Below, in pieces: positions 12,958-24,352 of a DNA stretch of 64,000 nucleotides. The notes beneath the pieces were generated by a model that searched no databases, was not told where the DNA came from, and saw only the letters and a program-made list of their open reading frames with translations. The DNA comes from Sthenelais limicola. Lineage: Eukaryota; Annelida; Polychaeta; Phyllodocida; Sigalionidae. Numbering within the stretch: the first letter of the stretch is position 1; every line of letters begins with the position of its first letter. The position numbers and the translations under genes were made by a program. The stretch spans positions 23,502,684 through 23,566,683 of the forward strand of contig OW804102.1 of assembly GCA_942159475.1 (NCBI GenBank), written 5' to 3'.

Positions 12958-13624
12958 ACTTGTAATATTTTATTCAGCTTTGACATTATGCATATTTCCT
13001 TTTTCTCTGTATAAGATGATACCAACAATAGACATGTAATGCTCTTCGATTAACAAACTTGTATTCGAGCAGTCATTTTATTCTGGTGAAATGACAGTAA
13101 AGAATAATAAATGCAAAATAAAAGTAAAATAAAAACCTCCACTGAGGAGGTGTCAGGTTCATGACATATCATTGAGATACTCATAGTCATATACCACCAA
13201 TACACATAAGTAGATGGGTATAGAGAGCAAATGTATGTGATCATATTCGAGTTGAAAATGCTGACAGCTATTGGCAAAAAAGCCAAAATATTCCCTGACG
13301 GGTTTTTTCTCAATCAGGAACCTCCACCGATGATTAGAATATTCCGAATGAATGTATCATAAAAATAATTTCAAGCACTAGTTCATATTCTTATCATCAA
13401 CATCACCGCATATCAAATTCCGAAAATCATAGGACATTTCCGCCATATTTCGTTTAGAAATCAAGACGGGGAAAAACTAATAAAAACTGAAAAACAGGTT
13501 GCAAGTGTCTCATATCGTGAGTTGTGAGGGGAATTATCTCCATGATGAAAAGCCTCAGAGCTCTTCAATTTCAATAGAACGAATGAGATGCAAGATGTTG
13601 GCCATGCAGACTAGAGGGCTTCTT

Positions 13625-13716
13625 CCACCAAGCCGATTCTCATGCGATTTTGCGCCACAGAGCACTCTTATGTACTAAATTCTGTGAGAATCGCATGAGA
13701 TTAGGCTTAGTTGATT
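13625..13716. repeat. Short palindromic MITE, family M5
   Basis: Left arm AAGCCGATTCTCATGCGATT, right arm GAATCGCATGAGATTAGGCT. The arms flank a ~35-bp centre (TTGCGCCACAGAGCACTC...). Related copies lie at 42654, 51304 and, as a half, 51660. Confidence 0.75.
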
Positions 13717-13914
13717 AGACCTTTACAGCCTTTACAGGACTAGGCCCATAACTCGGTATTAAGATATGTACTAGGTTGGGGTGGTTGGCCAAATACATCT
13801 CTGTACTGGAAACTCGCCTAACTTTTATGATCAGCACTAAGTTCTAGGCACTAAAAGTAGTATTCTAAGTGCCTTGTAAGCCTGTGCTAAGTCTCTATGT
13901 TTACGTTTAGGAAA

Positions 13915-14349
13915 TCAAAAAAATATTTCTATATTTTTTTTAAAAAGAAACCTTTCTGGGTGGACAATTACCAGTAAAATATCTAAATATGCTCCACGAG
14001 ATGACTATGTTTGTTGTTGTTGTGCTGTTTCTGTAGGTGGAGAGAGGTGGCGAGGTTCTCAGATACAAATGAATATATTTGATACAGTCCTTAATTTTGG
14101 TACATCTATTCATACGAGGAGAGTGCTAGATACCCCAAAATGAACCCATTTCTACATAGAATAGAAATCCTGTGAAATAAATACTTTAAAATGTATGTTA
14201 CATGCATACATATATACCACTCTCTTGGCAGATCTGCGAATATCCATATCCCAATTTCCTGATATTGTAAAACTTGCAAAAGGAAATAAAAACAATTTTA
14301 CATAATCCAATTGGCGACTTATGACTCTTCTTCCTGTAACACATCGCAA
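13915..14349. repeat. MITE family M3, left end lost
   Basis: Shares TTTCTGGGTGGACAATTACC, AGTAAAATATCTAAATATGC with other M3 copies, and ends GGCGACTTATGACTCTTCTT, CCTGTAACACATCGC. About 435 bp, slightly longer than the reference because of internal insertions. Confidence 0.6.
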
Positions 14350-14751
14350 CGATTTATTGATTTTTTAAAAAATCCTTTAATGCCAAATTTGAACGCATAA
14401 CTGCATATTATATTTTTGTCCTTAATTTAGTGAGGAGAGCTATAGATGCCAAGAGCGACTCATCCATTGTCAGTCCTCATTAAAGGCAGGAACCGCTCCC
14501 CAGTCCCCAGCCAGAGAGGAGGAATTGACTGGATGGGTTTCACTAAATTCACACAAAAACATCACTTAGATAATTAGGCCTTCTGTCTGACAATCCAATT
14601 ACCACCTTAAATTTAGAGAGACGAATAAAGATGTTTGTTTCTTCTTCAGACACATTAAAACTGATCCTTCTCCAAGTTCTGAATTAAGATAATGAGGGGC
14701 TGACACAAGATGAAACCCATGATCTTAGCTGTTGGGCGATTAGAACCTGAC

Positions 14752-14850
14752 GTTGTAGCGGGGGCCGGGTGTATGCGTTCTTAGGGAACAACCAAGGCCG
14801 AAGGCCGAGGTTGGTCCCTAAGAACGCATACACCCAGCCCCCGCTACAAC
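14752..14850. repeat. 99-bp near-perfect inverted repeat (hairpin)
   Basis: Begins GTTGTAGCGGGGGC and ends GCCCCCGCTACAAC. Paired base by base about its centre at 14801, I find only four mismatches over 48 pairs. It is much richer in GC than its surroundings. Just downstream, a second inverted pair (14873-14888, CTCGCATTGTTGAGAT, against 15009-15024, ATCTCAACAATTCGAG) encloses 120 bp of unlike sequence. This is probably a fold-back element. Confidence 0.85.
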
Positions 14851-15815
14851 GGAAGGGTCTAATTGCTTTAGTCTCGCATTGTTGAGATCCTCACTAACAC
14901 AGCCACCCCCCGGTCAGCACCAACATGGACTGGGCTAAACTCGTCCCGCTCAGTGTTCACCAGTGCGTGACGACCTAGTTACACCACACCTCCACAGGAA
15001 ACCACCAAATCTCAACAATTCGAGACTAATGAAGCTGAATCTTATACAGGTCCTCCTTGCAAAAACAATCTGTGCTTGATAGTTTCCTTAGTGCTATGTT
15101 TCCTTGATAAGCAGCTGGCTTCAGGGAAGAAATTTGGTTTACAAATAATGATAACTTCTATTTGTGTTGTTTTATCATACCCTGTAAGCCTCAATTAAAC
15201 AACATTCCTATGGTAGAAACTTCCTACAGGTGTTAAACAAGAGAAAATAGCCCAGAAAGACACATTTTGAGTAAAGTGTTCGATTGGCCCCAGAGTATTA
15301 CAATTGTTTCCCCAGTTAATTATTATCAACCTAGATGTTGATCTTACTCAGATAGAAAAGTCTTCATATAAATAAAAATTCTTTTTTTAACAGACTTAAT
15401 TCTCAGTTAGCATTGATCAGGTTTTTCCATCTTAGGTTCGTATCTTTCTTTTGACCCAATTTGTCACAGAATGTTTAATTATTGTAAATGAAGAACAGAA
15501 AGAAAATTACTTATTATATATGATCATTCTTTTTCCTCCCTAAATGTGGTAAGATTTAGGTAGGGAAATTAAGATTATCTGGTTCAGACTATGTAACAAC
15601 TTTTTTTCTGCAGATATTTCTACTACTAACCTTGTTTGATATGGAAATAGTTTGAGTATGGCTTCTGTCACTCACCTATAGAAGAAAGGCAATTAGTATT
15701 GTGAATATAAGATGTAACATTGCTTTTTACATATGGGCAATTCCAATTGGACATTCCTCTCTTATGTCTACTTTATTCACAGCATCATCTCTAAGCGGAT
15801 AAGCCAAATATCCAA

Positions 15816-16066
15816 TGTATATGGGTCAGATTTCCAGAAAATGTACAATCTGCCTTCACCAATCCTCTCAAATAACCGTCATTTAAGACAAAAATGAGCT
15901 TTAAAATGCAGTTTAACATAACAGAACCGATACTTCAAATCAATGCAATACCAAATATATTCAGATATAACCCGGTATTCATCATTTTTCAGCCTAATTT
16001 AGGAGAATTTCCTAAATGTGTAGAGCTGCCAATTGTACATTTTCTGAAAATCTGACCCATGTACAC
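15816..16066 (+). repeat. MITE family M1, complete copy
   Basis: Left end TGTATATGGGTCAGATTTCC then AGAAAATGTACAAT; right end ATTGTACATTTTCTGAAAAT then CTGACCCATGTACA. The inverted repeats extend about 34 bp. The 251-bp copy has no frame of its own. This is the clearest reference copy of M1. Confidence 0.88.
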
Positions 16067-17564
16067 ACTGAGCAGTGTGTATGGCCTCCTCCTATAGCCA
16101 TGGAAACAGAAACCTTACCAACATTAACGTACTTAATCCAACACTCCATGGTTTCACTCTCAGGATCCAGACGCCCACACTTAGGTGTAATCCTAGGCTA
16201 ATGCATTAAACCTACGTGAGATGTGTCAATGTGTTGGCTCATGTTCTCAAATATCTACGCAGAGAACCAAGGAAATTAGGCAAAGTTATAAAAAAAATAA
16301 AGATAGATTGACAAAATCTCAATATCAAGATTTATTGCCAAATGGCAAGGCATGACAATTAGAGTTCCGTCGGAAATGTGATTTTCTAACATTTGCATTA
16401 ATTATCATTGAGTTATATTGATAACAAATGATTAGACATTGTCTGTGCAGTGTAACAAAGCTCACATGAGTTGAAATTTAGAATTATAACATTATGACTG
16501 TTCAACCTTGTCTCATCATCATATTTCATATCGACTCATGATTCATGATTATTTGTTGCAACAAATAATCATATATTTCTTAATTCCTCTCCTTAGCTGT
16601 GATATGGGGATCTCTCCCCTTCCTCAGTTTGAAAGAAAGAATTTGAACAAAATGGTGAACAATGCTCTGTCGATCTAGAAACAATTAGATATGTATAATA
16701 CACGATCAACATTACTATGTATATTCTAGATTGAGTGGCTGTTAAATCAATTCATTAACACAATTGTCTCATTTTCTTTACTTTACTGGTCAGATACATA
16801 CATGTATACATCAAATATTCAAGTATCTATCAACTCGCATATCAACAACCTGAACAAAAGAGCAAGCCTAGTTTTGTTAGTAATACAATCAATAAAACAA
16901 ATATTAAACTTTGTTCAGCCTTGTAAACATTTTCCAATCTATCAGGTTGGTTCAGCAGTTCCCTACATCCTATTGGAACTCTGTATCCTCTTTTTTAAGT
17001 CTGAATACTATATAACAGGAATGCATCTCCCATTCAAAACTCCCATCAAAAGGTTGCCAGATTTAGCATAAGTAAACATTGGATGTACAGAGGCAGGAAT
17101 CTCTCAGTAAACTTGGTGGAACCTGCTATACATCCAGCTACCAGCTGAGTAAACAGACATCTGTATCCAGCTCATTGTGTCTGTATGCTATGATCAATCC
17201 CTATCCCATGCTTTAATACCTTTGGTTTGTTCTGTGCTCTTATTGTATTTGTATTTGTTTTTTCAGTCGCATTTTATCATATTCAGATAATTTTCTCTGT
17301 ACAGACCTACGTCAAAACTTCGTAGAAACAATGCACAGTTTTAATACTAACGAGTTATTAACGGACAATATAATCAATATGAAAATAAAAATATATGGCA
17401 ATGACATCTAACAATTTACCATCAAAGATATTATTCACAGTGGTAATGTTTATAATAGAAAAGTAAGTATCGATAACACTCACTAAATCTAGATTGTCTA
17501 GAGGCCATGCCTGCAACAAATACGCATTTCCTAAACTACTCACATAGAAGAACTCGTCAGTAGG
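16067..17564. other. Intergenic, no gene recognised
   Basis: AT-rich. A small palindrome AATCATGATTATTTGTTGCA, ACAAATAATCAT lies near 16545-16572. An 89-codon frame at 16802-17071 has no recognisable motif and no splice context that I could defend. Confidence 0.4.
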
Positions 17565-17883
17565 GCTTAAAGCATGGACTCTCAGTTAGTATTCTATTCC
17601 GATCTACCTAAAAGTCATTTGACAAAGTTTTGGAGCAGTTTGTCCGCTGGTTTTTGCTGCAGGGCTTCATAAATGTCCATATTTATTTTTCAGAGGCCCA
17701 CCAAAATCCTGTGGAGTTTTGCTTAATATCGCTCACTGGCGGCCGTCTTTTCTCGACCAATTCCACTTCTAGTTCTTGTATAATCAAATAACAGCAGCAG
17801 AATAGTGATGAATTCAGTCCTATAAGTCCTGTAAATTTGACAAGTTTTAGTTTGTAGTAACAGCTGAGAATACAACTTTAAAT
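17565..17883 (+). repeat. MITE family M2, complete copy
   Basis: Opens CTTAAAGCATGGACTCTCAG and closes AACAGCTGAGAATACAACTT, TAAA, an inverted pair. The interior has CTAAAAGTCATTTGACAAAG, TTTTGCTGCAGGGCTTCATA and AACAGCAGCAGAATAGTGAT in the family order. Confidence 0.82.
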
Positions 17884-18927
17884 CTGGCGAGCAGCATTCG
17901 AGAGTATATATGAAAACCGAAATATCATCCACTTAATGTACGAAGATAGTAACTTCAATATGGTGATGCGGGCACCTTGAGATTGTTATTCATGGAACAC
18001 CTGGCCCCTGTGATATACATTAATTCATACACTGTATTGTACTCGACGTATCATTGATAGTCAGTGAATAACTGGGCATAAATAGATTTCTGTATGTTTT
18101 AGGACTGATTAGATCGGTAGACGGTCAATATATATAAGATGCTTTCTGCGAAGAATTTGCTATAATTCCCTTTGTCATATTTGTTTTTAGACTTTTTACG
18201 TGAAATACGCAATATGAAAGACACGGTATGAAAGACACAGAGTGAAAATATAAACGAGGAATGTTGTTCTTATCCAAACAGTGTGGATCACTGTATGTCA
18301 TATGGTGTATTATGAGGTTAAGTAGGGAAAAAACAACAATAAAAGATATTTTGTTGTGTGACAATTGATCATGTTAAGGTAGTGTTAATACAAGTGGTAG
18401 AGAAACTTAAATAATCAAACTGTATAGAAATAGTATACATTACAATTATATTATCTGATGTATATCTCTTGAGAATATCGATGTATCGACGATGAGTGTA
18501 ATATATATATCTATACAACCTTTTTAAAAAAAAGAAAGTGTCTCGAGATTTTCATAGGTTTTCTTACATGGTTTTACCCCCCCCCCCGACCCACATAGAG
18601 ACATCCCTGGCGTGACACATCAGTAGAAGAGGTATATAGGAGGAGGGAGACGGGGAGAAGGAGCATAACAACGTTATGTTGACCTTTTGTGAGCGGCTCG
18701 TTTACGTGTGACTATAGACCATACAACAGCCGTCATAACTGCCCCCAGTGTGTGACGAGTACCCTAACCCGCCCCCAGGGGAGCCACCTGCCCGGCTTGT
18801 TATGCTGGAGGACGCCAGGGGGAGTAGGTAGTGAGGAGTACTAAGGAGCTGGTGTAGGCGTGGCTTGTCACCTTGGTTTCTCTATCTCTCTTCCTGTTGA
18901 ACTCTTTATTTCTCTGTTTATGTATGA

Positions 18928-19050
18928 GCTATATGGGTCACATTTTCAGAAAATGTACAATTTGTCTTCAGCAATGCTTTCAAATAACACAAGTTTAAGA
19001 CAATAATGATGTTCAAAATTGAGTTTAACACAACTAAGTTTGTAATGCTG
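18928..19050 (+). repeat. MITE family M1, right half missing
   Basis: Starts TATATGGGTCACATTTTCAG, AAAATGTACAATTTG and continues through the TTCAGCAATGCTTTCAAATA block before breaking off near 19050. Confidence 0.65.
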
Positions 19051-19789
19051 AGTTATTTGGTATTGAGTTGATTTAAAGGATGTGTTAAGGTTAGAACAAC
19101 CAAAGTTCAAAATTTCCAATGTTGACACATGCAAATAGGTCTGATCGACCCGAGCGTGGAAGAAGGTGTGGCGGTTATACAAAATGTTCTAACTTTCCTG
19201 CGCTCCTATTGGTCGAGCCTGTCACGTGGTTGACGACCGTACACAAACAACAAGTGGGCGTGGCCTCGTCGCAGCTATATGGCGGCAAGGTCTTGCCTAT
19301 ACAGACTTTAACTTCTGAGAGCAGGTCTTTCAGTTGGCCTTAATATAGCGATTAATAAAGTAACATCAGTGATCCAGTTCTACACTTCGCAATTTTCTTT
19401 TTGAAAGCGACCAACGTGTGAATTCAAAGTATGTGGACACTATGGAGATACTTTATTTCTTCATGTCATGCTAGACAATCGCAAAGTCTATGAAATTCAA
19501 ATGGAAAAGGAAATATTGCATTCATGAAGTAATAAAAGGGCAAAAAATATTGATTTAATTCAGAAAATCTGCCTAGATGAATGGGCCACCATAGCAATAA
19601 ACGTCAGCGCATAGGAAACCGCAGCTTTGGGGGATTGCTTTTTTCTAATTTATATGTCTGATTCCACGTAATCCGGACAATGAAAGCGTTTAATCAAGTT
19701 AAATGGTTTCTGTATACAGGTGCTGTATTTCATCGAATAGAAAAAAACACCAATAGCAATCACCCAGAAACTAAATGTTTCTTATTTTT
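19051..19789. other. Intergenic, no gene recognised
   Basis: A GC-richer stretch at about 19140-19335 (CCCGAGCGTGGAAGAAGG, GGCGTGGCCTCG) carries a 74-codon frame at 19119-19343, but no family motif was recognised. Confidence 0.35.
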
Positions 19790-19935
19790 TATTATGTTCT
19801 TTTCCAACCCATCTAACAGTCATTTGACCAAAGTTTGGGACAATGTTATTTTTGCTGAAGTGTCTTCTTTTTATAAGTTCAGGTTTAAATCTCGTTCATA
19901 CACTTTTGTCTGGTTCACACATTTTCGTTTTTAGT
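19790..19935 (+). repeat. MITE family M2, fragment
   Basis: TTCTTTTCCAACCCATCTAA, CAGTCATTTGACCAAAGTTT is the M2 left interior. The remainder is diverged and both ends are missing. Confidence 0.5.
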
Positions 19936-21150
19936 TCTTCTTTAAAAATATATCTTTTCAATATGTGTTTCACTATTATTTAACATCAGAACATAATTAT
20001 AGGATATATTAATTTGACTACCCTGAAATATACATATATATTCATAAATACCTCACCCTGAGTATACATATCATTATTAATGTTGTTAGTACGATTACAC
20101 TTGTAATAATACTAATGCTAACACTAATGGGAATCTCATTCCATAAATTTCCGATTATAGGATTACGAGCAGCTTGTAGACCACTATTCTCTCTTTAGAT
20201 AACACCAGAGTACAATATATAGGACATATTGATTAGTAGGCCAGTGGTTGGCATCCAGCGCAGCCCGAAATACACATTTCAGTATGGGCTCCTGAATAGA
20301 GCAAAAAGATTAAGAGATTAATATTGCAGTGTATTGGCTGGGCAGGGATCTGAGGGAAGTTGTAAAGTACACACTGGCAAAGAGCTCTATGTGTATATGT
20401 CATGCCATGTCTAATCTACTAATGCATCTATTATTACATCTAACCCTAGTATGATGCTATGCACCGTCTATGTACAATTGACTCCTAGCTCTTTTGTTGA
20501 AGTTTCTGCGGCTTCTAGTTCGTTACATTTAGTGAAATACCCAATGGGCGTTTACAACTCATCGGTAAATGCCCAGAAAGCCAAGGTGAACCCCAAAGAT
20601 TGGGTGACCTATTGAGATCTAAAGTGAACAATTACATATATGTTATTTATTACACACTGAAGTGATATCGAAGCCAAACATTATAAATATCAATAAATAC
20701 CTTGTTTACATCAAAGGGGGCAAACATGACCTCACTGTTCTTAGTCACTGCCTTGCACAATCTAAGGGCTTTAACACCCTAAGTCATAGATTAAAAGGAT
20801 TAACAACCTCCATTCTGGGTCTACTGGTGCACTGTTTGTGTATAAATAGTGCACCCGAGGCAAAGTGTCATGTAAAGCAATGTAACGTGCCAAACAAGCA
20901 AACTAATCTAATCTAATCGGTTAATGCGCTTTCTATACGCTTTCTCTAGGCGCCCTCAGACGTTCCACTCAAATCCAACATGTTTGATTGGAGCGCAACT
21001 ACTAATTCCGCCTCTTTGTAAGGGCAACTGAGAGTGAACCAATGGAATTGCTATTGATTGTGTTATCAAATGAAAACTGAATCAAAAGCGCAGCATGCAG
21101 AAGTAAACCAATGGTAAACCATGAGCATAGATATGTGACTGCGTCATTAG
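19936..21150. other. Intergenic, no gene recognised
   Basis: AT-rich sequence with no frame above 84 codons and no repeat family that I recognise. TGCACTGTTTGTGTATAAAT near 20830 resembles the tail text of common dispersed repeats but is unassigned. Confidence 0.35.
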
Positions 21151-21413
21151 GGGCAGAGAATTTTATAACAATGAAAAACCAATAACTTAATTAATGATTG
21201 ATGTCATTGTAATAATAAATCTCATTATGTAACAATTGGGTTCGTAATGTATGACTTTTTATATCATACATCTATGTGGTCTTGGGGCACAGCATTTTAT
21301 CAGAATGAAAAACCAATAACTCGATTAATGTTTGATAACATGTAATAGAAAATCTCATTATGTAACAAACGGGTTAATACTGTAAGACTATTTATATCAT
21401 ACATCTATGTACT
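21151..21413. repeat. 134-bp tandem duplication, two copies
   Basis: AATGAAAAACCAATAAC occurs at 21170 and again at 21304. Both copies continue with ATTAATG, AATCTCATTATGTAACAA and TATATCATACATCTATGT. The copies differ at a number of positions, so the duplication is not recent. Confidence 0.85.
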
Positions 21414-21921
21414 GGTCTATTATGCGCCAAACGAAGCCTGTCCTCATATGCATAACAGCAACATCCCACCGTTGGTAGGGATAGTTTGGTTTTGATTTTC
21501 TGATTGCATTCTTTATTTTTCAACATGAAAAATCGCTCCCACATTTCTCAGATGTCAGCTCTTTCAATGAATGTCATTGCTTAATTGCCAATATTTCACA
21601 TTTTCAAAAAACAATATTTACAGATACATATAATGTTGCCAACGACCATATTGACACGGCGTCAGCAGTGGCTAGCTCCTCGGAATGCCATGCTTCATTC
21701 AAAAGACAGACTAGAACAAGTAACTTGCCATACAGTATCATAAGATTAAAACAAAATTCAGCAAACATATTTTAGACAAATATTTGAGAAATTATTCAAA
21801 GCTATTGTGGAAATACATATTGAGTTAAATCACACCAGTAATTTATTGATAAAGGCATGTATTGAGTCATATAGATGACATAAACCCATAATGAAGGTTA
21901 TTCTGCTCGTCGTTTTAACAG

Positions 21922-22009
21922 TTACACTCTATACGCGTCTTGTAGGCAGCGGCTTTCCATAGGGCTTTAATTGATGTTACTGCCTACAGGACGTGTATAG
22001 AGTGTAGCA
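21922..22009. repeat. 88-bp palindrome, CTCTATACG family
   Basis: Left arm TTACACTCTATACGCGTCTT, GTAGGCAG; right arm CTGCCTACAGGACGTGTATA, GAGTGTAG. The same arm sequence, diverged, makes another palindrome at 41727-41823, so this is a dispersed fold-back family. Confidence 0.8.
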
Positions 22010-22059
22010 ATGATTTCCTCACATGAAAGAATTCCATTCTTTTGTCACATCTGTCAAAA

Positions 22060-22165
22060 CTAAAAAAAAGTTTACTTTTGTGCCGTTCTTTTCCTACCCA
22101 TCTAAAAATCATTTGACCATGATCTTGGAGGAATGTGTTGGTATGAGACATAGTTTAATTACATT
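22060..22165 (+). repeat. MITE family M2, fragment
   Basis: GTTCTTTTCCTACCCATCTA, AAAATCATTTGACCATGATC, TTGGAGGA matches the M2 left interior. It then diverges. Confidence 0.45.
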
Positions 22166-22882
22166 TTAAAGATTTGTTCTCCTAATATCTATAAATGCAT
22201 AATTCATCCAGTGCGCTTCTTTTTTTTGCAATTTATTTATTTGTTCCTATCCTGCCTTCTTAGTGTGTGCAATGCTAAACATTCAATAACTGCGAACATT
22301 TTAAATGATGTAAAATATAAGAGAAATACATTTATATAAATGAACATTATTTTGATTTTACAACAAAAATAAAATCCAGTGCGCCTTATTTTCTCTAGTA
22401 GAATCGAGATCCAACCCTCTCTCATTGGACTACAAACAACAAATAAAAGTTTCAACAACTTCAAGTTGAAATATAGCCGCCATTAAATGACAAACATTCC
22501 ATCAACAAAAACAATAAATGCTGCTTTAGTACATATCAATTCCACCTCCTCCATTATTCATCACTCATCAAATTTTAACAATAATGTCCTGTCTAGACTA
22601 AAACCTCTCAAATCTATTGCCATTTTTTGTTAAAACCACCAAAAAAGTTCTAAATAATAGATATATACAGGAGTGAGAGCAATAAATATTGAATGTTAGC
22701 GAGGATCCTCCCAGGGTCGAATATAGGAAATGGTGGTTGACCATGCACATGGCGAATAAGGGAGAGTAGGAAGCCTGCACTAAATCATTCAACTCCAACC
22801 AGACCTGGTCTTGTTGCTACTATAGCTGCTCCACCAAATGTACTAGTTTTTTTTGTCAATTGTGTATAAAAGTTTTGACCAG

Positions 22883-23328
22883 GTGAGTCAGTCTGTTAGC
22901 AAATGTACAATTGGCCGTCACCGATCCTTTCAAATAACCCAAATATAAGACAAAAATGGGGGTTCAAAATACAGTTTAACTAAACTAATCAGATTCGTTT
23001 CATCATTATTTATATTGATAGATTATATTGACAGAATTTTTACAATCTGGGATATATCTCATTTGTCAAATAAACAATTTATAATCAATACAAACAGTGT
23101 TTTAAATGATGATGCAGTTTCTTCTGTACATTGTTCTGTTCACATCGTTGAGGTCTTACATGTGTTAATGCAAAGTTATTTCACCTTTGGCGACACCTGG
23201 TGGGGCGATGCTCCACTACTTCTTAACCAGATACCAGATATACCTAGTACTTATCCTGTTTATGGCTAATTCACCCGAATCTACTAAATGTATAGCGCTG
23301 CCGATTGTACATTTCCGCACAACCCAAA
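22883..23328 (+). repeat. MITE family M1 carrying about 220 bp of foreign sequence
   Basis: The left half (AGCAAATGTACAATTGGCCG ... CAGTTTAACTAAACTAATCA) ends near 23000. The right half (AGATATACCTAGTACTTATC ... CTGCCGATTGTACATTTCCG) resumes near 23230. The intervening block is unlike M1 and carries an 84-codon frame of no recognised family. It looks like an interrupted MITE. Confidence 0.65.
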
Positions 23329-23681
23329 CCAGGTTTTGAAGTATGTTTTTCTCTTACAAAAATCCAAAAAGGCGATAGAGGAATTATATGTGCTACTGCT
23401 CAAGTATGTTACATTGCATACTGGGAGAGTTTCAGTTTATATAATGAACTTGGGACAATTTGTATTACATACACAGAACTTATAGCTGCCTTCTAATTTC
23501 GCAGCTATAAGAACACTATAAGATATAAGCTATAAGATGTTACCAAGGTTACTGAATGTTATGAAACATTTACTTGGCATTGCCAAACATATCTCCTACC
23601 TTAGGTATTGGTAAGTGTTCATTTATCGCCAGGACCTTACTGAGAATATTACTATTGTAGAATAGCCGACAGCTTGACATC

Positions 23682-23873
23682 TATTGCCTGTTCCATCCCA
23701 ATATTGCTTGCATAGATGAACGTCACTGTTTAGTCATTTTGAAACTCGATCTGAAGTTTATACTGTATTTGTTAAGAACATTTAACAAAAGGAGTTTTGG
23801 GGCTCCATTGAAATGGAAAATGTCTGATTAGAAACTTTAAACAACTAAAATAACTGGCCTTAGACATGTGTTA
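23682..23873 (+). repeat. Spaced duplication, copy 1
   Basis: TATTGCTTGCATAGATGAA ... TGGGGCTCCATTGAAATGGA ... AACTAAAATAACTGGCCTTA recurs at 24168-24352 in the same orientation. The copies are roughly 80-85% alike by eye. No coding sense. Confidence 0.8.
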
Positions 23874-24167
23874 AATTTCATGGGAGCGATGTTTGTTCTT
23901 TTAGTTCCTGATTAGTCTAGTGTTTATACCTTTGATAACAAAAAAGGTAGTAACAAATAATTTAAAATAGTGATTCCTAAGTCACTTAGATGTAGCCTCC
24001 CAAACAGGCTGCCCATCTATCTACTTAATGGTGTCTGCATTTAATAGGTATAGTTAAAAGAGCTTGTTAGTTATTGGTGCATATAATATGTAGGAGTAGG
24101 AAAAGAGAAAAAGGTTCTTTTCTTTTGTAAGAGACCGAACTAAATTGCTCTTGCTACAGCTGGACAT

Positions 24168-24352
24168 ATTTTACCTGTTTCATCTCTATATTGCTTGCAT
24201 AGATGAAAATGTTTAATCATTTTGAAACTGGATCTGAGGATTATACTGTAATTGTTAAGAGCGTCTAATAAAAATAGTTGTTGGGGCTCCACTGAAACGG
24301 AAAAATCCTGATTAAAAACTTGAAACAACTAAAATAACTGGCCTTAGACATA
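24168..24352 (+). repeat. Spaced duplication, copy 2
   Basis: Counterpart of 23682-23873, about 480 bp downstream in direct orientation. It starts ACCTGTTTCATCTCTATATT and ends in the AACTAAAATAACTGGCCTTA, GACATA block. Confidence 0.8.
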
